Assembly: GCA_031963225.1 (NCBI GenBank)
Contig: JASSUD010000003.1
Location: forward strand, 1-64,000
DNA: 64,000 nt
Origin: JASSUD01 sp031963225
GTDB lineage: Bacteria; Pseudomonadota; Gammaproteobacteria; Burkholderiales; Burkholderiaceae
Direction: 5' to 3'
A program made the translations under genes and the position numbers. The notes beneath the pieces were generated by a model. The model searched no databases. It was not told the origin of the DNA and worked only from the letters and a program-made list of their open reading frames with translations. Positions within the stretch are counted from its first letter, which is position 1. Every line of letters begins with the position of its first letter. This document shows, piece by piece, positions 25,661 to 34,953 of the stretch.

Positions 25661-28336
25661 CTAGGGGCGGCCCTTCCTCCCCCGATTAAGGTTAGGGCGG
25701 GAAAAGCTATTTGGGCCTTTTAAGACCAGGCCAGATCCTGTTAACCTATTCAAATCTATATTCATACTAGTATTAGCAGTGTCTGTGCCAAAGCTATGAT
25801 CCATAGACATATCAGTCTCTGTATCTGCCCCGCCATATAAGCCTTGGTCCAGTCCTCCAGCAATACTGCATATATCTTGCAAAGTATATTTGCCATGCAA
25901 AAAGAACTGAGCGTTGCTCCTTCCTTTATTTTTTTTGTTTGCCTCAGAGGCATCATAGTAATCTTGTATTGATAAAAATATATAGCGCATTAATTCATAA
26001 TCAATAGACTCTAATTCACCAAAATTCGTAATGGATCTATTTTTTAGCGAATGGTCTTCTAATAAATTTTTTATACTTAAAGGTTCGTCATAAAAATTTT
26101 TCAAAAATTTTTCAAAACCAGACTCCGTATTTTTTCTAAATTTTCCTACGGAATTCAAACATACTCTGAGCGCAAAATCTTTTTCGCTACTGTGCATTTT
26201 AAATATACTACGGCCTATGTTTCCTTGTTCGTCTATTTCATCGTCATAACCAAAAGATTTTTTGAGACACCTAACAATAGTTTCTTCATCAAATTCTTTA
26301 ATTAACTGTAAAAATTCCTTTTTATTAGAACTGTGAAAACTATCTTGTGAAGAAGAAGGCCTTATTTTTTCAGGCTTATTTTTAGGAATGCCTTGACTAC
26401 CTTGATGATTACTTTGAATTAAACGTATATAGGCATCTTGATCCGAAATTATTTCTTTAAGCTCCTCCTTCTTTTCTTTTAGATATTTCTTTCTTTCTTC
26501 AAGTCTTTTATTACCTTTCTCCAGTTTGTATATATTCTCTTCAAGAGTGTATACAAACTTTTCCAGGTTTAATTTATCTTCTTTTATACTTGAAATACGC
26601 TTATTATCTACAATACCTTTTGCTTTTAATTTTTCCAACTCATCAGACAATCTATTTATTTCAATGTCTTTATTTTCACTTATATCATTTAAAGACATAA
26701 ACTTACGTTTTTCATCAAAATATTTTTTTTCATTTTCATCACGCTCTTTTTTTATTTTTTGCATCTCATTTTTTTGACTATCTTCGAGATTATAAATAGT
26801 ACTTTTTAATAATTCATTCTCTGACCTCAAATTTAAAAGCATTGCTTTTTGCTCTTTAAATTGCACAAGCTCCGCAGCAATTCTTTCAATATCATCGACA
26901 AGTCTTAAATTTTCCTCTTCACTTTTCCGCAATTTTTCACTTAACAAGTTTGCATTTTCTTGATTCGGAGAAGTTGCAGGAGAGGGGGATAGAAAATTCG
27001 CTTCATCCCTTATCATAAAACCAGTTGGTGAATTCATATCTCGCCAGGGCTGATTATTATAATTAGCAATAGCTGTTTTTATATTAACGCTGCTACCTTT
27101 TTTAGAGCGAAAAGATGGCGCGCTGTCATTCCATTTTTTGGAAGGTGGTTTTTCTTTTTCTTCTAAATTGCTTTGTGCTAGCGCTATCGCTTCATGAATG
27201 GTCGTGCCATGTATTATTTCTACAGGAAATTCATCTTCTTCAATGTGTCTATTCGGAGTGGAAGGCAAGCCAGATGTATTTTTTTCACCTTGTATTTTTT
27301 CATGATTTTGTATTATTTCATGTATACTTTTTTGGTTAGATTTTAATGGTTTTATAGCAAATTGGCCTATTTTTTTTTCGGCATCTAGTGCATCATTATT
27401 AGAATTTTTTACTACTATATCATGATCGCCAGCATATAAATCTTTTTTATATTTTTCCTGCTCTCTCGGTGAAAATTTTTTTCCGGCCTTTAATTCTGCA
27501 TCTTTTTTCTCTAAAACATTCCTAAACTCCACAAATGCTTCATATAAAGCTGGGATCTGTGCAAAGGATTGCTCTGTTAATGATATATATTCTTCATATT
27601 TAGCATCTTCCCCTGCCCTATCGCTATCTGTAGACGCAGAATGTTCAGGCATAACTTTGCCTATTGATGCAGAAAAATTTTCAAAGCTATGGGTATACAG
27701 GGTAGATAAAAATATTATGGATGACACTTGCGCAAGTACTGGAAGTGATTCTTTTAATATTTCTCTAGTTTTTTTATCAAATAATGGATCATATACATCT
27801 AGCGTATGTATTTTTTCACTTATTTTTTCTAATTTCGATATGGTAGCGGGTATATCTGGCTGGTATTTTTTAAGGTCTATACCAATGTCTGTCTCAAGGC
27901 GCTTTATATCTTCATGATTTTTTTTATCAAGAGGTGCTATCGGAGCAAGTTCTTTGCAGAGGGTGTTAATTTCTTTGTTTTTTTCTATCAAACTTGAGCC
28001 GCCTGCTTGCTTTTTCATCGCGTCATAGCGCGTCATAAGCACTGTAAGCGTGCGCTGTTTTTGTTCAAGGCAAGCGGCCTCTTGCGTCTTTTTTTCCAGA
28101 AATAGTTGCTGCAGCTTATAGCCTGCTGCGAGCTGAATAAGCGTTTTTTCTTCTGGTGTAAATCGTTGTTCGTCTCTTCCTAATTGCACTACGCATTGGC
28201 TTAATTGGTTGATAAGAGCGGGTTTGCAATTATTTAATGCATTCGTTGCGTACTCCGACTTTAAAACGGCTTGGTGAGGCTGTCTGTCAAACCACGAGCT
28301 AGAGTTGATTGAAGATTCGACACGCACTGGACTCAT
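25661..28336 (-). CDS. Giant coiled-coil protein A, paralogue of the 29000-32959 product
   Basis: 891 aa, AT-rich, weak ribosome-binding site. An N-terminal helical domain (~1-330) includes a hydrophobic motif at ~200-215 (SSIIFLSTLYTHSFENF). A Ser/Pro-rich linker (~340-450) leads to a very long coiled coil (~455-640) with continuous charged heptads. A compact C-terminal domain (~670-830) is helical and ends ...LMRYIFLSIQDYYDASE; the last ~60 residues are Gly/Asp-rich. The LYTHS segment, the following LYEAFVEFRNVLEKKDAE helix and the C-terminal SIQDYY segment match the plan of the 1319-aa protein at 29000-32959. Function unknown. Confidence 0.65.
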   Translation of the reverse strand: MSPVRVESSINSSSWFDRQPHQAVLKSEYATNALNNCKPALINQLSQCVVQLGRDEQRFTPEEKTLIQLAAGYKLQQLFLEKKTQEAACLEQKQRTLTVLMTRYDAMKKQAGGSSLIEKNKEINTLCKELAPIAPLDKKNHEDIKRLETDIGIDLKKYQPDIPATISKLEKISEKIHTLDVYDPLFDKKTREILKESLPVLAQVSSIIFLSTLYTHSFENFSASIGKVMPEHSASTDSDRAGEDAKYEEYISLTEQSFAQIPALYEAFVEFRNVLEKKDAELKAGKKFSPREQEKYKKDLYAGDHDIVVKNSNNDALDAEKKIGQFAIKPLKSNQKSIHEIIQNHEKIQGEKNTSGLPSTPNRHIEEDEFPVEIIHGTTIHEAIALAQSNLEEKEKPPSKKWNDSAPSFRSKKGSSVNIKTAIANYNNQPWRDMNSPTGFMIRDEANFLSPSPATSPNQENANLLSEKLRKSEEENLRLVDDIERIAAELVQFKEQKAMLLNLRSENELLKSTIYNLEDSQKNEMQKIKKERDENEKKYFDEKRKFMSLNDISENKDIEINRLSDELEKLKAKGIVDNKRISSIKEDKLNLEKFVYTLEENIYKLEKGNKRLEERKKYLKEKKEELKEIISDQDAYIRLIQSNHQGSQGIPKNKPEKIRPSSSQDSFHSSNKKEFLQLIKEFDEETIVRCLKKSFGYDDEIDEQGNIGRSIFKMHSSEKDFALRVCLNSVGKFRKNTESGFEKFLKNFYDEPLSIKNLLEDHSLKNRSITNFGELESIDYELMRYIFLSIQDYYDASEANKKNKGRSNAQFFLHGKYTLQDICSIAGGLDQGLYGGADTETDMSMDHSFGTDTANTSMNIDLNRLTGSGLVLKGPNSFSRPNLNRGRKGRP

Positions 28337-28633
28337 AAAGAAATCTCAAAAGATACAAAACGGCGTCCACGCTAACTGTATGGGCTGCTATTTATATAGA
28401 AAATAAACGGACGTTCCTGGCAAAAATTAAGCAGGAATCCAAGCTAAAAGTAAGATTTTTCCAAAAATATTGGCATCGTATAGCTCAAGAAAAATCTATG
28501 GAATAGATATATGACCTGGTTTTTTTAGTTTATTGAACAGGTTGTGGTTGGTGATGGGCAATGTTCCCTAATAGGCATGCCACTGCCTTCTTTAGGGCCT
28601 GCTTAATAATTGCAAAGATTAGAAGTTTATGGT

Positions 28634-28670
28634 GCGCATGTTGGGGTTCCTGCCTCACCACCAACCTACC
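28634..28670. repeat. REP-like half-site
   Basis: GCATGTTGGGGTTCCTGCCT + CACCACCAACCTACC, one arm of the family, in the 663-bp gap between the giant coiled-coil genes. The rest of that gap (28337-28633 and 28671-28923) shows no gene. Confidence 0.8.
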
Positions 28671-28923
28671 AGATGCTTATGTAATTGCGCTTTACAAGAA
28701 CGCTGCCAGTTACGAGACTTGTTTTTTATATTTCTTTGTACACAGTTGGCTGGGTTGCACAGCATTCTGCTCTGAGGAAAATAATTTTGGGGTTGTATCT
28801 TAATTTTATGGTCTAGGCAGTACGCCCTGCACTCTAGTTTTAGGTTGTAGTGCAGGGGTTGCTTTGGGCTGTTGAGCTTTTTTTGGGAGCTAGCGCTTTT
28901 TAGGGAAGTTAGAGATTCGTGGT

Positions 28924-28960
28924 ATGCATGTTGGGGTTTGTACCTCACCCCAACCTACGG
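28924..28960. repeat. REP-like half-site, CACCCCAACC variant
   Basis: GCATGTTGGGGTTTGTACCT + CACCCCAACCTACGG, in the same orientation as the copy at 28634. Lies ~40 bp from the 3' end of the 29000-32959 gene. Confidence 0.8.
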
Positions 28961-28999
28961 TTAGCAAAGGAGCCTTCCTCTTTCTCTATTTAAATGGGC

Positions 29000-31900
29000 T
29001 CAGAATTGGCGAATTGAATTTTCCCATCCATTTGATAGTTCTGCAAAAGTTATGTCAGTACCATCATCCATTTGGATTAAAACTGGCTGATCTGCAGCAT
29101 CGACTGTAGTTTTATATATTTCGTCAAAAAAATAATCTTTTATAGATGCGAACATAAATTCTATATCTAGAATATTCTGAATACCTTCTTCTTTAAATTC
29201 TTCTTTAAATTTCAAATATTCTTTATAAAACGCCCCAAAACATTTTTCTTCTTTTGGAATTTCAATTATTGTTTCTAAAATTTCATCAATTTCTATTCCA
29301 AACTTACTCATATTTCCATTTATTTTATTTTTCTCAGAAAAGTATCTCAAACATTTTTCCATAACATGCACATCAAAATTCCCAACGTCTTTCACGAAAG
29401 CATTTATTTTTTCTTCATTTTGAAGAATAGCTCTTTCATCCGCTTCAAATTTCTCTGCCTGCAATCTATATCCCTCTCCAGTTTGATCTAAAATTATTTC
29501 ATTTAATTTTGAATTTTCTTTTTTTAGCTCCATTATAGTGCGCACATCATTTTCATGAGTTGTGCTCATACTTTTAATGTATTCTTCAGAGGATTTATAT
29601 TTTTCCTCAAATTCTTCTATTTTTCTTTCCGCTTCTTTTTTATAAACTTCAGCCTCTTTTCTCTTTAATTCTCTTTCTTTATCTTTCTTTGTTAATTCTA
29701 AATTTATTTTTTCAGATTCATCCAGTTTTTCCGCAATATTTTTTTCAGTTGCTTTTTCTTTTTTTAGTACATTAATATCTTTAGAATTTTTTAACGCAAT
29801 TGTTTTTATATTTTCTATATTATTCAATAAAATTGAATAATTTGACTCTATATCAACATTATTTTCAGCATCTAAATTTTTATTTTTCGACTGAAAAATT
29901 TTCATCGCAGTTAAGCTAGACTGTATTTTTCTTATAGAGTCAGAAATATTTTCCATGCCTTCTTCTATTTTTTCAAGGCGTAAATTTTTTTCTTCCATAA
30001 TGGCGTTAAACATTCTTTCAACCGTTTTCCGCTCAATATAGTTTGTATTATTTTCTTCAAAACCAATATTTTCTATTTCAGAAAAAGCACCTTCCTCATT
30101 TGAGGACGACATCTCTCCCGTCCTTTTATATTTGTCCAATTTATCAAGAATTTCTTTTGATGCTCGAAGAAGCGGGTCTTCCAGTTCAATTGTATTAAGC
30201 TCACTCTCATTTAGTGGGTCTTCAGCAAACGCAGTTCCTTCGGAACCGTTTGAGAATGAAGATTTCGACCATCTATGCGATCCAAGATCGGGTCTTGACG
30301 GAGTCGTTGCAGGGGAAGGAGCTCTTCCTCTGAGGGATGGAGGTATAATATTAGAGCGTTGGTTAGTAACGTTTATAGAATATGTTTGTTGCCCCTCCTC
30401 AATAAGCGTTGGGTTTAGCGGAGTGTAGCGATTAAATGGCTTATTGCTTTTAGAATGACTATCTGATTCTGAAGTGGCATAGTCTCTACTATTATTTTCT
30501 ATTTCTGTATCTGAGTCTGTATCTCTAAAAGAAGAGTCAGATAGCGTGCGATTCCTACTTGTTTTTGTAAAAGAAGAAGGAGCTTGTAGTTTTTGGGGCT
30601 CAGGAACAACCTCTATACCAAAGCCGCTATCGTGGGGACCGTATTTAGAATGAAGGAAATCCCTATTCAAAGATAAGTCCTGACCCGCTTTAAAAAAGTT
30701 GGATCCGTCAAAAGATTTATCTGCCACGCTTGAGGCACGGCTTCGCGTTTCGCGCTGTATTTCTGCAGCAAGACTACCTACTTTGAATTCGTTATCAGTG
30801 TTTTCTATTTCCGATAGCCATATTGAGTCTTCTGCTTCTTCTGTCTCTCCCTCTTCAAAATATATAGTAATACTTTTATCTGCTTCATCAGATGCATCCC
30901 CTGAAGCAGACAAGGTACTATTTTTTATATTTGAATCTTTTTCCTGCGAAGACGGAATAGCTTCACTTGTCTTTAAACCTTGAATAATATGTATTTTTTT
31001 CCCTTCTGGGCCTTGCAATCTACTCAGAGTTTTTAATGTATTTTTTAGCCCATTTTCAGAAAAAGTGTCGAGAAGTAATTTTCCGCGACTATTTTCACTA
31101 TATTCATTGTTGATAGGGAATCCTGGGATTGGAGAATTTGGCTCTATAAAGGTACTTTGGACAGCCAGCGCAGGAGTAGCCTCCTCTTTCTTCACTGCTT
31201 GTATCGATGGGATAGGGGTAGCAGGGAGATTCTGCATAAGTACTTTTTTTGCATTATTTTCTGCTTTTTCCCCTAGAGAGAAGGCCACAGTGCGCATATC
31301 GACCGATTGATTGGGGGGGGTGTGAGGTGCATCTTCGTATTCGTCAAAGTCTTCTTGAGCAGCACCAATAGTTATCTGCTCTTGCTTATCCTCTTGTTCT
31401 TTAATGGTATGCGGCTCATTTTTTACAGGTTGTTGTATCGCAGCTTGCTCAAATTGCACCACGTGCTCAACGACACGCTGTTGCTGATCTTCGACAACAG
31501 GAATAGAAGGCCCTTCGCTGTCCGTATCTTGTTGGGAAGATGCCTCTTTTGCTTTTTCATTTTCGATACTTGATGCCGGTATTGGAGAATTTGGCTCAGA
31601 GGTATTTTGGCTAGGAGATAAAATTGTTTGATTTAGCGCTTCTGTTTTTTCTTGTTCGTTGAGCTCCATGGCAGGCTGTTGCTGATCTTCAGCAATAGGA
31701 ATAGAGCGCTCTTCACTTTGTGTATCTTGTTGAGAAGCTGCCCCTTTTGCTGCACGAATACTAGAAACTGCTTCCCCTTCATCAATACGATCAGAATCCG
31801 AGGCTTTTTGGGGAGCGGGGTGTATTACTAACAGGGATTCCTCTGCAAATTCGCTATCATGTGGCGTGTGATGCATCACCGCTTCTGCCAAGCTTATTTC

Positions 31901-32959
31901 TTTTTTAATCGGCAATGCCTCGCTTTCTGCAGGCAATATCGGGCTTGAAAGTGGTGTGGCAAAGGTTTCGCTGCTAGTACTCAGTTCACCTTGATCTACA
32001 TTCTCTTCTGCCTGCGGAATGCTGGGTTGTGATTGAGGGGTTGTGTTAAGTCGTGTAGACGCTTTTGCCTTTTGTGTCTGAGCAGCAGCTACTGCGTTCC
32101 TTGCCTTTTGCACAGGTTCAAGTATCGCATCGCTTTTTTGAGCAGAGCGTGCGCTACGCCACGCTGCATCCCTTTCTTTCAGTGTTTCTAAAAATTCCTC
32201 CAACTCTTTATATAAAGTGGCAATACCTTTAGAGAGTATGCTTATCTCGGGCTTTTCTTCACCTGATATTTCTTCTTGCACCTTATTTTTAGTATCAGGA
32301 AACGCGTTTTCTGTTGCCTCAAAAATCAACGGAAGTAAAGCCATAGTACTATGGGTATATACCGTTGCAACGATGAGTATGATCATCGTTTTTTGAAAAA
32401 TCGGCATAAAGTCATTGAAATACTGTTGCATTACTGCGACATCAAATTCAGAATCTTCTACCTCTATATCTTTTATTTCGTTGGTTAGGTCACGTATTTG
32501 ATTCGCTATGCTATCAGTTATAGAGAACGAACCATCGGATGGGTCTTTCGAAAAATTTGCTGCCATATCGTCACGCAGACGAGTGAGAATAGGCTCGACA
32601 TTTCCACTTGATTTTCCATAGAGCAGCGCAACTTTTTCTGGCACTGCTCTCAAGTTGGAATCGCCCCCCTTCACTTGATCATAGGCAATTGCAATATTTG
32701 CCAATTTATTTGCCAATTCATCAGGACAATGGTTTGCAGAGGAGGTCTCTTTTTTCTGTAAGGTACCTGCTACCAGCAATTGGTGCAGTAGCTTTTCTAC
32801 CCCCCCTTCCGGATACTTTTTTCCCAACTCCTTGATGTAATCATCCAGTCCACCTCGAGGGGATTGCGTTACAGCGGTTGACTTAGCAGACACAGGCGCC
32901 GAGTAAGCGATACGCGAGTTACTTGAAGATCCAGAGGATACAGAAGGGAGACTATTCAT
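29000..32959 (-). CDS. Giant coiled-coil protein B
   Basis: 1319 aa, start preceded by AAGGCTTTTT. An N-terminal helical domain (~1-300) contains a hydrophobic segment (~175-205) with MIILIVATVYTHSTMALLPL. Residues ~300-930 are long, acidic and Ser/Gln/Pro-rich, with at least two near repeats of a 'SQQDT.SE..SIP..EDQQQ' unit (near ~405 and ~470) and of 'EPNSPIP'. A coiled coil spans ~960-1190. The C-terminal domain (~1190-1319) ends GWENSIRQF. It is the largest gene here and very AT-rich in its 3' half. Paralogue of the 891-aa protein; function unknown. Confidence 0.65.
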   Translation of the reverse strand: MNSLPSVSSGSSSNSRIAYSAPVSAKSTAVTQSPRGGLDDYIKELGKKYPEGGVEKLLHQLLVAGTLQKKETSSANHCPDELANKLANIAIAYDQVKGGDSNLRAVPEKVALLYGKSSGNVEPILTRLRDDMAANFSKDPSDGSFSITDSIANQIRDLTNEIKDIEVEDSEFDVAVMQQYFNDFMPIFQKTMIILIVATVYTHSTMALLPLIFEATENAFPDTKNKVQEEISGEEKPEISILSKGIATLYKELEEFLETLKERDAAWRSARSAQKSDAILEPVQKARNAVAAAQTQKAKASTRLNTTPQSQPSIPQAEENVDQGELSTSSETFATPLSSPILPAESEALPIKKEISLAEAVMHHTPHDSEFAEESLLVIHPAPQKASDSDRIDEGEAVSSIRAAKGAASQQDTQSEERSIPIAEDQQQPAMELNEQEKTEALNQTILSPSQNTSEPNSPIPASSIENEKAKEASSQQDTDSEGPSIPVVEDQQQRVVEHVVQFEQAAIQQPVKNEPHTIKEQEDKQEQITIGAAQEDFDEYEDAPHTPPNQSVDMRTVAFSLGEKAENNAKKVLMQNLPATPIPSIQAVKKEEATPALAVQSTFIEPNSPIPGFPINNEYSENSRGKLLLDTFSENGLKNTLKTLSRLQGPEGKKIHIIQGLKTSEAIPSSQEKDSNIKNSTLSASGDASDEADKSITIYFEEGETEEAEDSIWLSEIENTDNEFKVGSLAAEIQRETRSRASSVADKSFDGSNFFKAGQDLSLNRDFLHSKYGPHDSGFGIEVVPEPQKLQAPSSFTKTSRNRTLSDSSFRDTDSDTEIENNSRDYATSESDSHSKSNKPFNRYTPLNPTLIEEGQQTYSINVTNQRSNIIPPSLRGRAPSPATTPSRPDLGSHRWSKSSFSNGSEGTAFAEDPLNESELNTIELEDPLLRASKEILDKLDKYKRTGEMSSSNEEGAFSEIENIGFEENNTNYIERKTVERMFNAIMEEKNLRLEKIEEGMENISDSIRKIQSSLTAMKIFQSKNKNLDAENNVDIESNYSILLNNIENIKTIALKNSKDINVLKKEKATEKNIAEKLDESEKINLELTKKDKERELKRKEAEVYKKEAERKIEEFEEKYKSSEEYIKSMSTTHENDVRTIMELKKENSKLNEIILDQTGEGYRLQAEKFEADERAILQNEEKINAFVKDVGNFDVHVMEKCLRYFSEKNKINGNMSKFGIEIDEILETIIEIPKEEKCFGAFYKEYLKFKEEFKEEGIQNILDIEFMFASIKDYFFDEIYKTTVDAADQPVLIQMDDGTDITFAELSNGWENSIRQF

Positions 32960-33207
32960 AAAAAGCCTTAAGAAAATGCAATCAACTGACGCGCTAGAAC
33001 ATAGATTGCCGTCAACGTACGTAGTACACCTTATATTTGTATTCTATTTAAGCATAAGTCTGTGCCAAGGGTAAGAATTTTCCTCTATAAAAACCAGGTT
33101 TTTTTTTAGGAAAAAGCTACCCAAGCTTATATATCATGGCTTCAAATGCATAAAGCAATATACATTTTTGATGTATTTTTGAGATTTCAAAATGAAGAGT
33201 GATAGCT

Positions 33208-34008
33208 ATGCTCCATTGGTTAGAGCCTGATTCTCCGTTCCCTGCTGCTGAAAAAGCATGGGGGCCTAACAGCCAGGCGCCTGGGTTATTAGCAGCTAGC
33301 GCAGACATAAGCGTTGAGCAGCTTTTACAGGCATATAGGAAAGGGATTTTCCCTTGGTATAGCGCAGAGCAGCCCGTGCTATGGTGGAGCCCTGACCCGC
33401 GTATGGTGCTCTATACAGCATGCTTTAAGGCATCGGCTTCTTTGCGTAAAACGTTGCGGCAGGTATTACAAGACCCTGAATGGGAAATTCGGGTGGACAC
33501 GGAATTTACGAAAGTGATAAAAGCTTGTGCATACACACCGCGCCAACAACACATACTTAAAGACTTCAAAAATGGGGGTCTCCAAAAAGCGCAGCAAAAA
33601 GTAAACAATGAAATAAGCGAAGCAGATAACGCCACCTGGATTACCCCAACCATTCAGACAGCCTATTGCGGATTACACGGTTTAAACTATGCGCACAGTG
33701 TGGAAACTTGGTACGCAGGGCAACTAGTAGGTGGCCTATATGGAGTAAGCATAGGCAAGGCTTTTTTTGGAGAATCTATGTTTGCATGGCGCACCGATGC
33801 TTCCAAAATTGCATTGGCTGCGCTTATGAGCCACTTGCAGCAGCAAGGAGTGCATTTAGTAGATTGCCAGCAAAATACGGCACATCTAGCCTCACTAGGA
33901 GCAGTAGAGATACCGCGTGCTGATTTTTTAGCGCAGGTTGATCATGTAGTAGATCAGCCCCCTATTGCCTGGCATTTTGAAAAAAGTGTGCTGCAGCGTT
34001 TTATCTAA
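33208..34008 (+). CDS. aat: Leucyl/phenylalanyl-tRNA-protein transferase Aat
   Basis: 266 aa from the ATG at 33208 (a GTG at 33199 is also in frame). Family motifs are intact: AYRKGIFPWYS, LWWSPDPRMVL, the C-terminal GGLYGVSIGKAFFGESMF and LVDCQQNTAHLASLGA. Aat transfers Leu or Phe to N-terminal Lys/Arg of proteins, marking them for ClpS/ClpAP. Between CAYTPRQ and TWITP there is an insertion of roughly 30 residues (HILKDFKNGGLQKAQQKV...) not usual in the family. It precedes bpt, so both N-degron transferases are together. Confidence 0.92.
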   Translation: MLHWLEPDSPFPAAEKAWGPNSQAPGLLAASADISVEQLLQAYRKGIFPWYSAEQPVLWWSPDPRMVLYTACFKASASLRKTLRQVLQDPEWEIRVDTEFTKVIKACAYTPRQQHILKDFKNGGLQKAQQKVNNEISEADNATWITPTIQTAYCGLHGLNYAHSVETWYAGQLVGGLYGVSIGKAFFGESMFAWRTDASKIALAALMSHLQQQGVHLVDCQQNTAHLASLGAVEIPRADFLAQVDHVVDQPPIAWHFEKSVLQRFI

Positions 34009-34064
34009 ATGCGCACCTCCCCCCTACTCTTTTTATCAATCATCTCTTTAAAGCGCTCCCTTCC

Positions 34065-34862
34065 ATGCCTGATACTTCGCCTGTGAAGCCGCTGTTTTAT
34101 ATTACTCCGCCCTATGTGTGCAATTACCTGTATGGCCAAAGCGCGCGCTCACAGGTCATGAAGCCGGGGGTTATCAATGCCGATGTGTATGGAGAATTGG
34201 TAAAGGCTGGGTTTAGGCGCACAGGGCAGTTTGTGTATCGGCCTTGCTGCATAGCCTGTAAAGCATGTATTTCCGTGCGTATACAAGCAGATACTTTTTT
34301 ACCTAATCGCGCGCAAAAGCGCGTGCAACGTGCACATGGCTCTCTTGTTGCAAGCATTGCTCCTTTTGAATATAACCCTGAGCACTATCGCCTCTACCAA
34401 CGCTATCAATTAGCTAGGCATGGAGGAGGAGATGCAGACAGTGAAGCAACCGAAGCAAAGCATTCCCCTTCCTCTCATATGCCTAAACAAGAAGAAGAAA
34501 CTGCTCGAGAGCGCTATCGGGCTTTCTTATTACGCAGCCCTGTTAGCTCTCGGCTTATTGAATTTCGAGAGCCCAGCTCTACAGAGGAAGTGGGTGCGCT
34601 TAGGATGGTTACGCTGATGGATATAGTCGAGGATGGCTTGTCTTGCGTTTATACTTTTTATGATCCAGATATAGAACATGCTTCATTTGGAACGTATAGT
34701 ATTTTGTGGCATATAGCTCAAGCAAAGCGTTTGCAGTTGCCTTATATCTATTTAGGTTATTGGATTAGCGAAAGTGAAAAAATGGCTTATAAGATTAATT
34801 TCCAGCCATTGGAAGGGTTTGTGGAGGGGAAGTGGGTGTTATTGCCTAAGAATGGGACGTAG
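34065..34862 (+). CDS. bpt: Aspartate/glutamate leucyltransferase Bpt
   Basis: 265 aa. N-terminal ATE domain with CNYLYGQSARSQV, RRTGQFVYRPCCIACKACIS (Cys-rich, family typical) and C-terminal YIYLGYWISESEKMAYK. It adds Leu to proteins beginning with Asp or Glu. A ~20-residue hydrophilic insertion rich in Ser/Glu/His (ATEAKHSPSSHMPKQEEE, ~residues 127-146) interrupts the usual link before RERYRAFLLRS. The usual downstream gene in Burkholderia, pyrD, is not here. Confidence 0.9.
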   Translation: MPDTSPVKPLFYITPPYVCNYLYGQSARSQVMKPGVINADVYGELVKAGFRRTGQFVYRPCCIACKACISVRIQADTFLPNRAQKRVQRAHGSLVASIAPFEYNPEHYRLYQRYQLARHGGGDADSEATEAKHSPSSHMPKQEEETARERYRAFLLRSPVSSRLIEFREPSSTEEVGALRMVTLMDIVEDGLSCVYTFYDPDIEHASFGTYSILWHIAQAKRLQLPYIYLGYWISESEKMAYKINFQPLEGFVEGKWVLLPKNGT

Positions 34863-34891
34863 ATACCTAGTGAGTAGCTTACGGGGGGAAT

Positions 34892-34948
34892 GGAGGCTTC
34901 CCAAAAGTTAGTTGGACATCGCGCCTGACTTTTGGGGGCAGGGTCAGG
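34892..34948. mobile_element. IS3-family-like terminal hairpin relic
   Basis: Imperfect inverted repeat CTTCCCAAAAGT...ACTTTTGGGGGC with the core GTTGGACATCGCGCC, then AGGGTCAGG. Its reverse complement begins TGACCCTGCCCCCAAAAGTC, as in ends of IS3-family elements, and resembles 4333-4387. No transposase is near. Confidence 0.4.
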
Positions 34949-34953
34949 TATAG

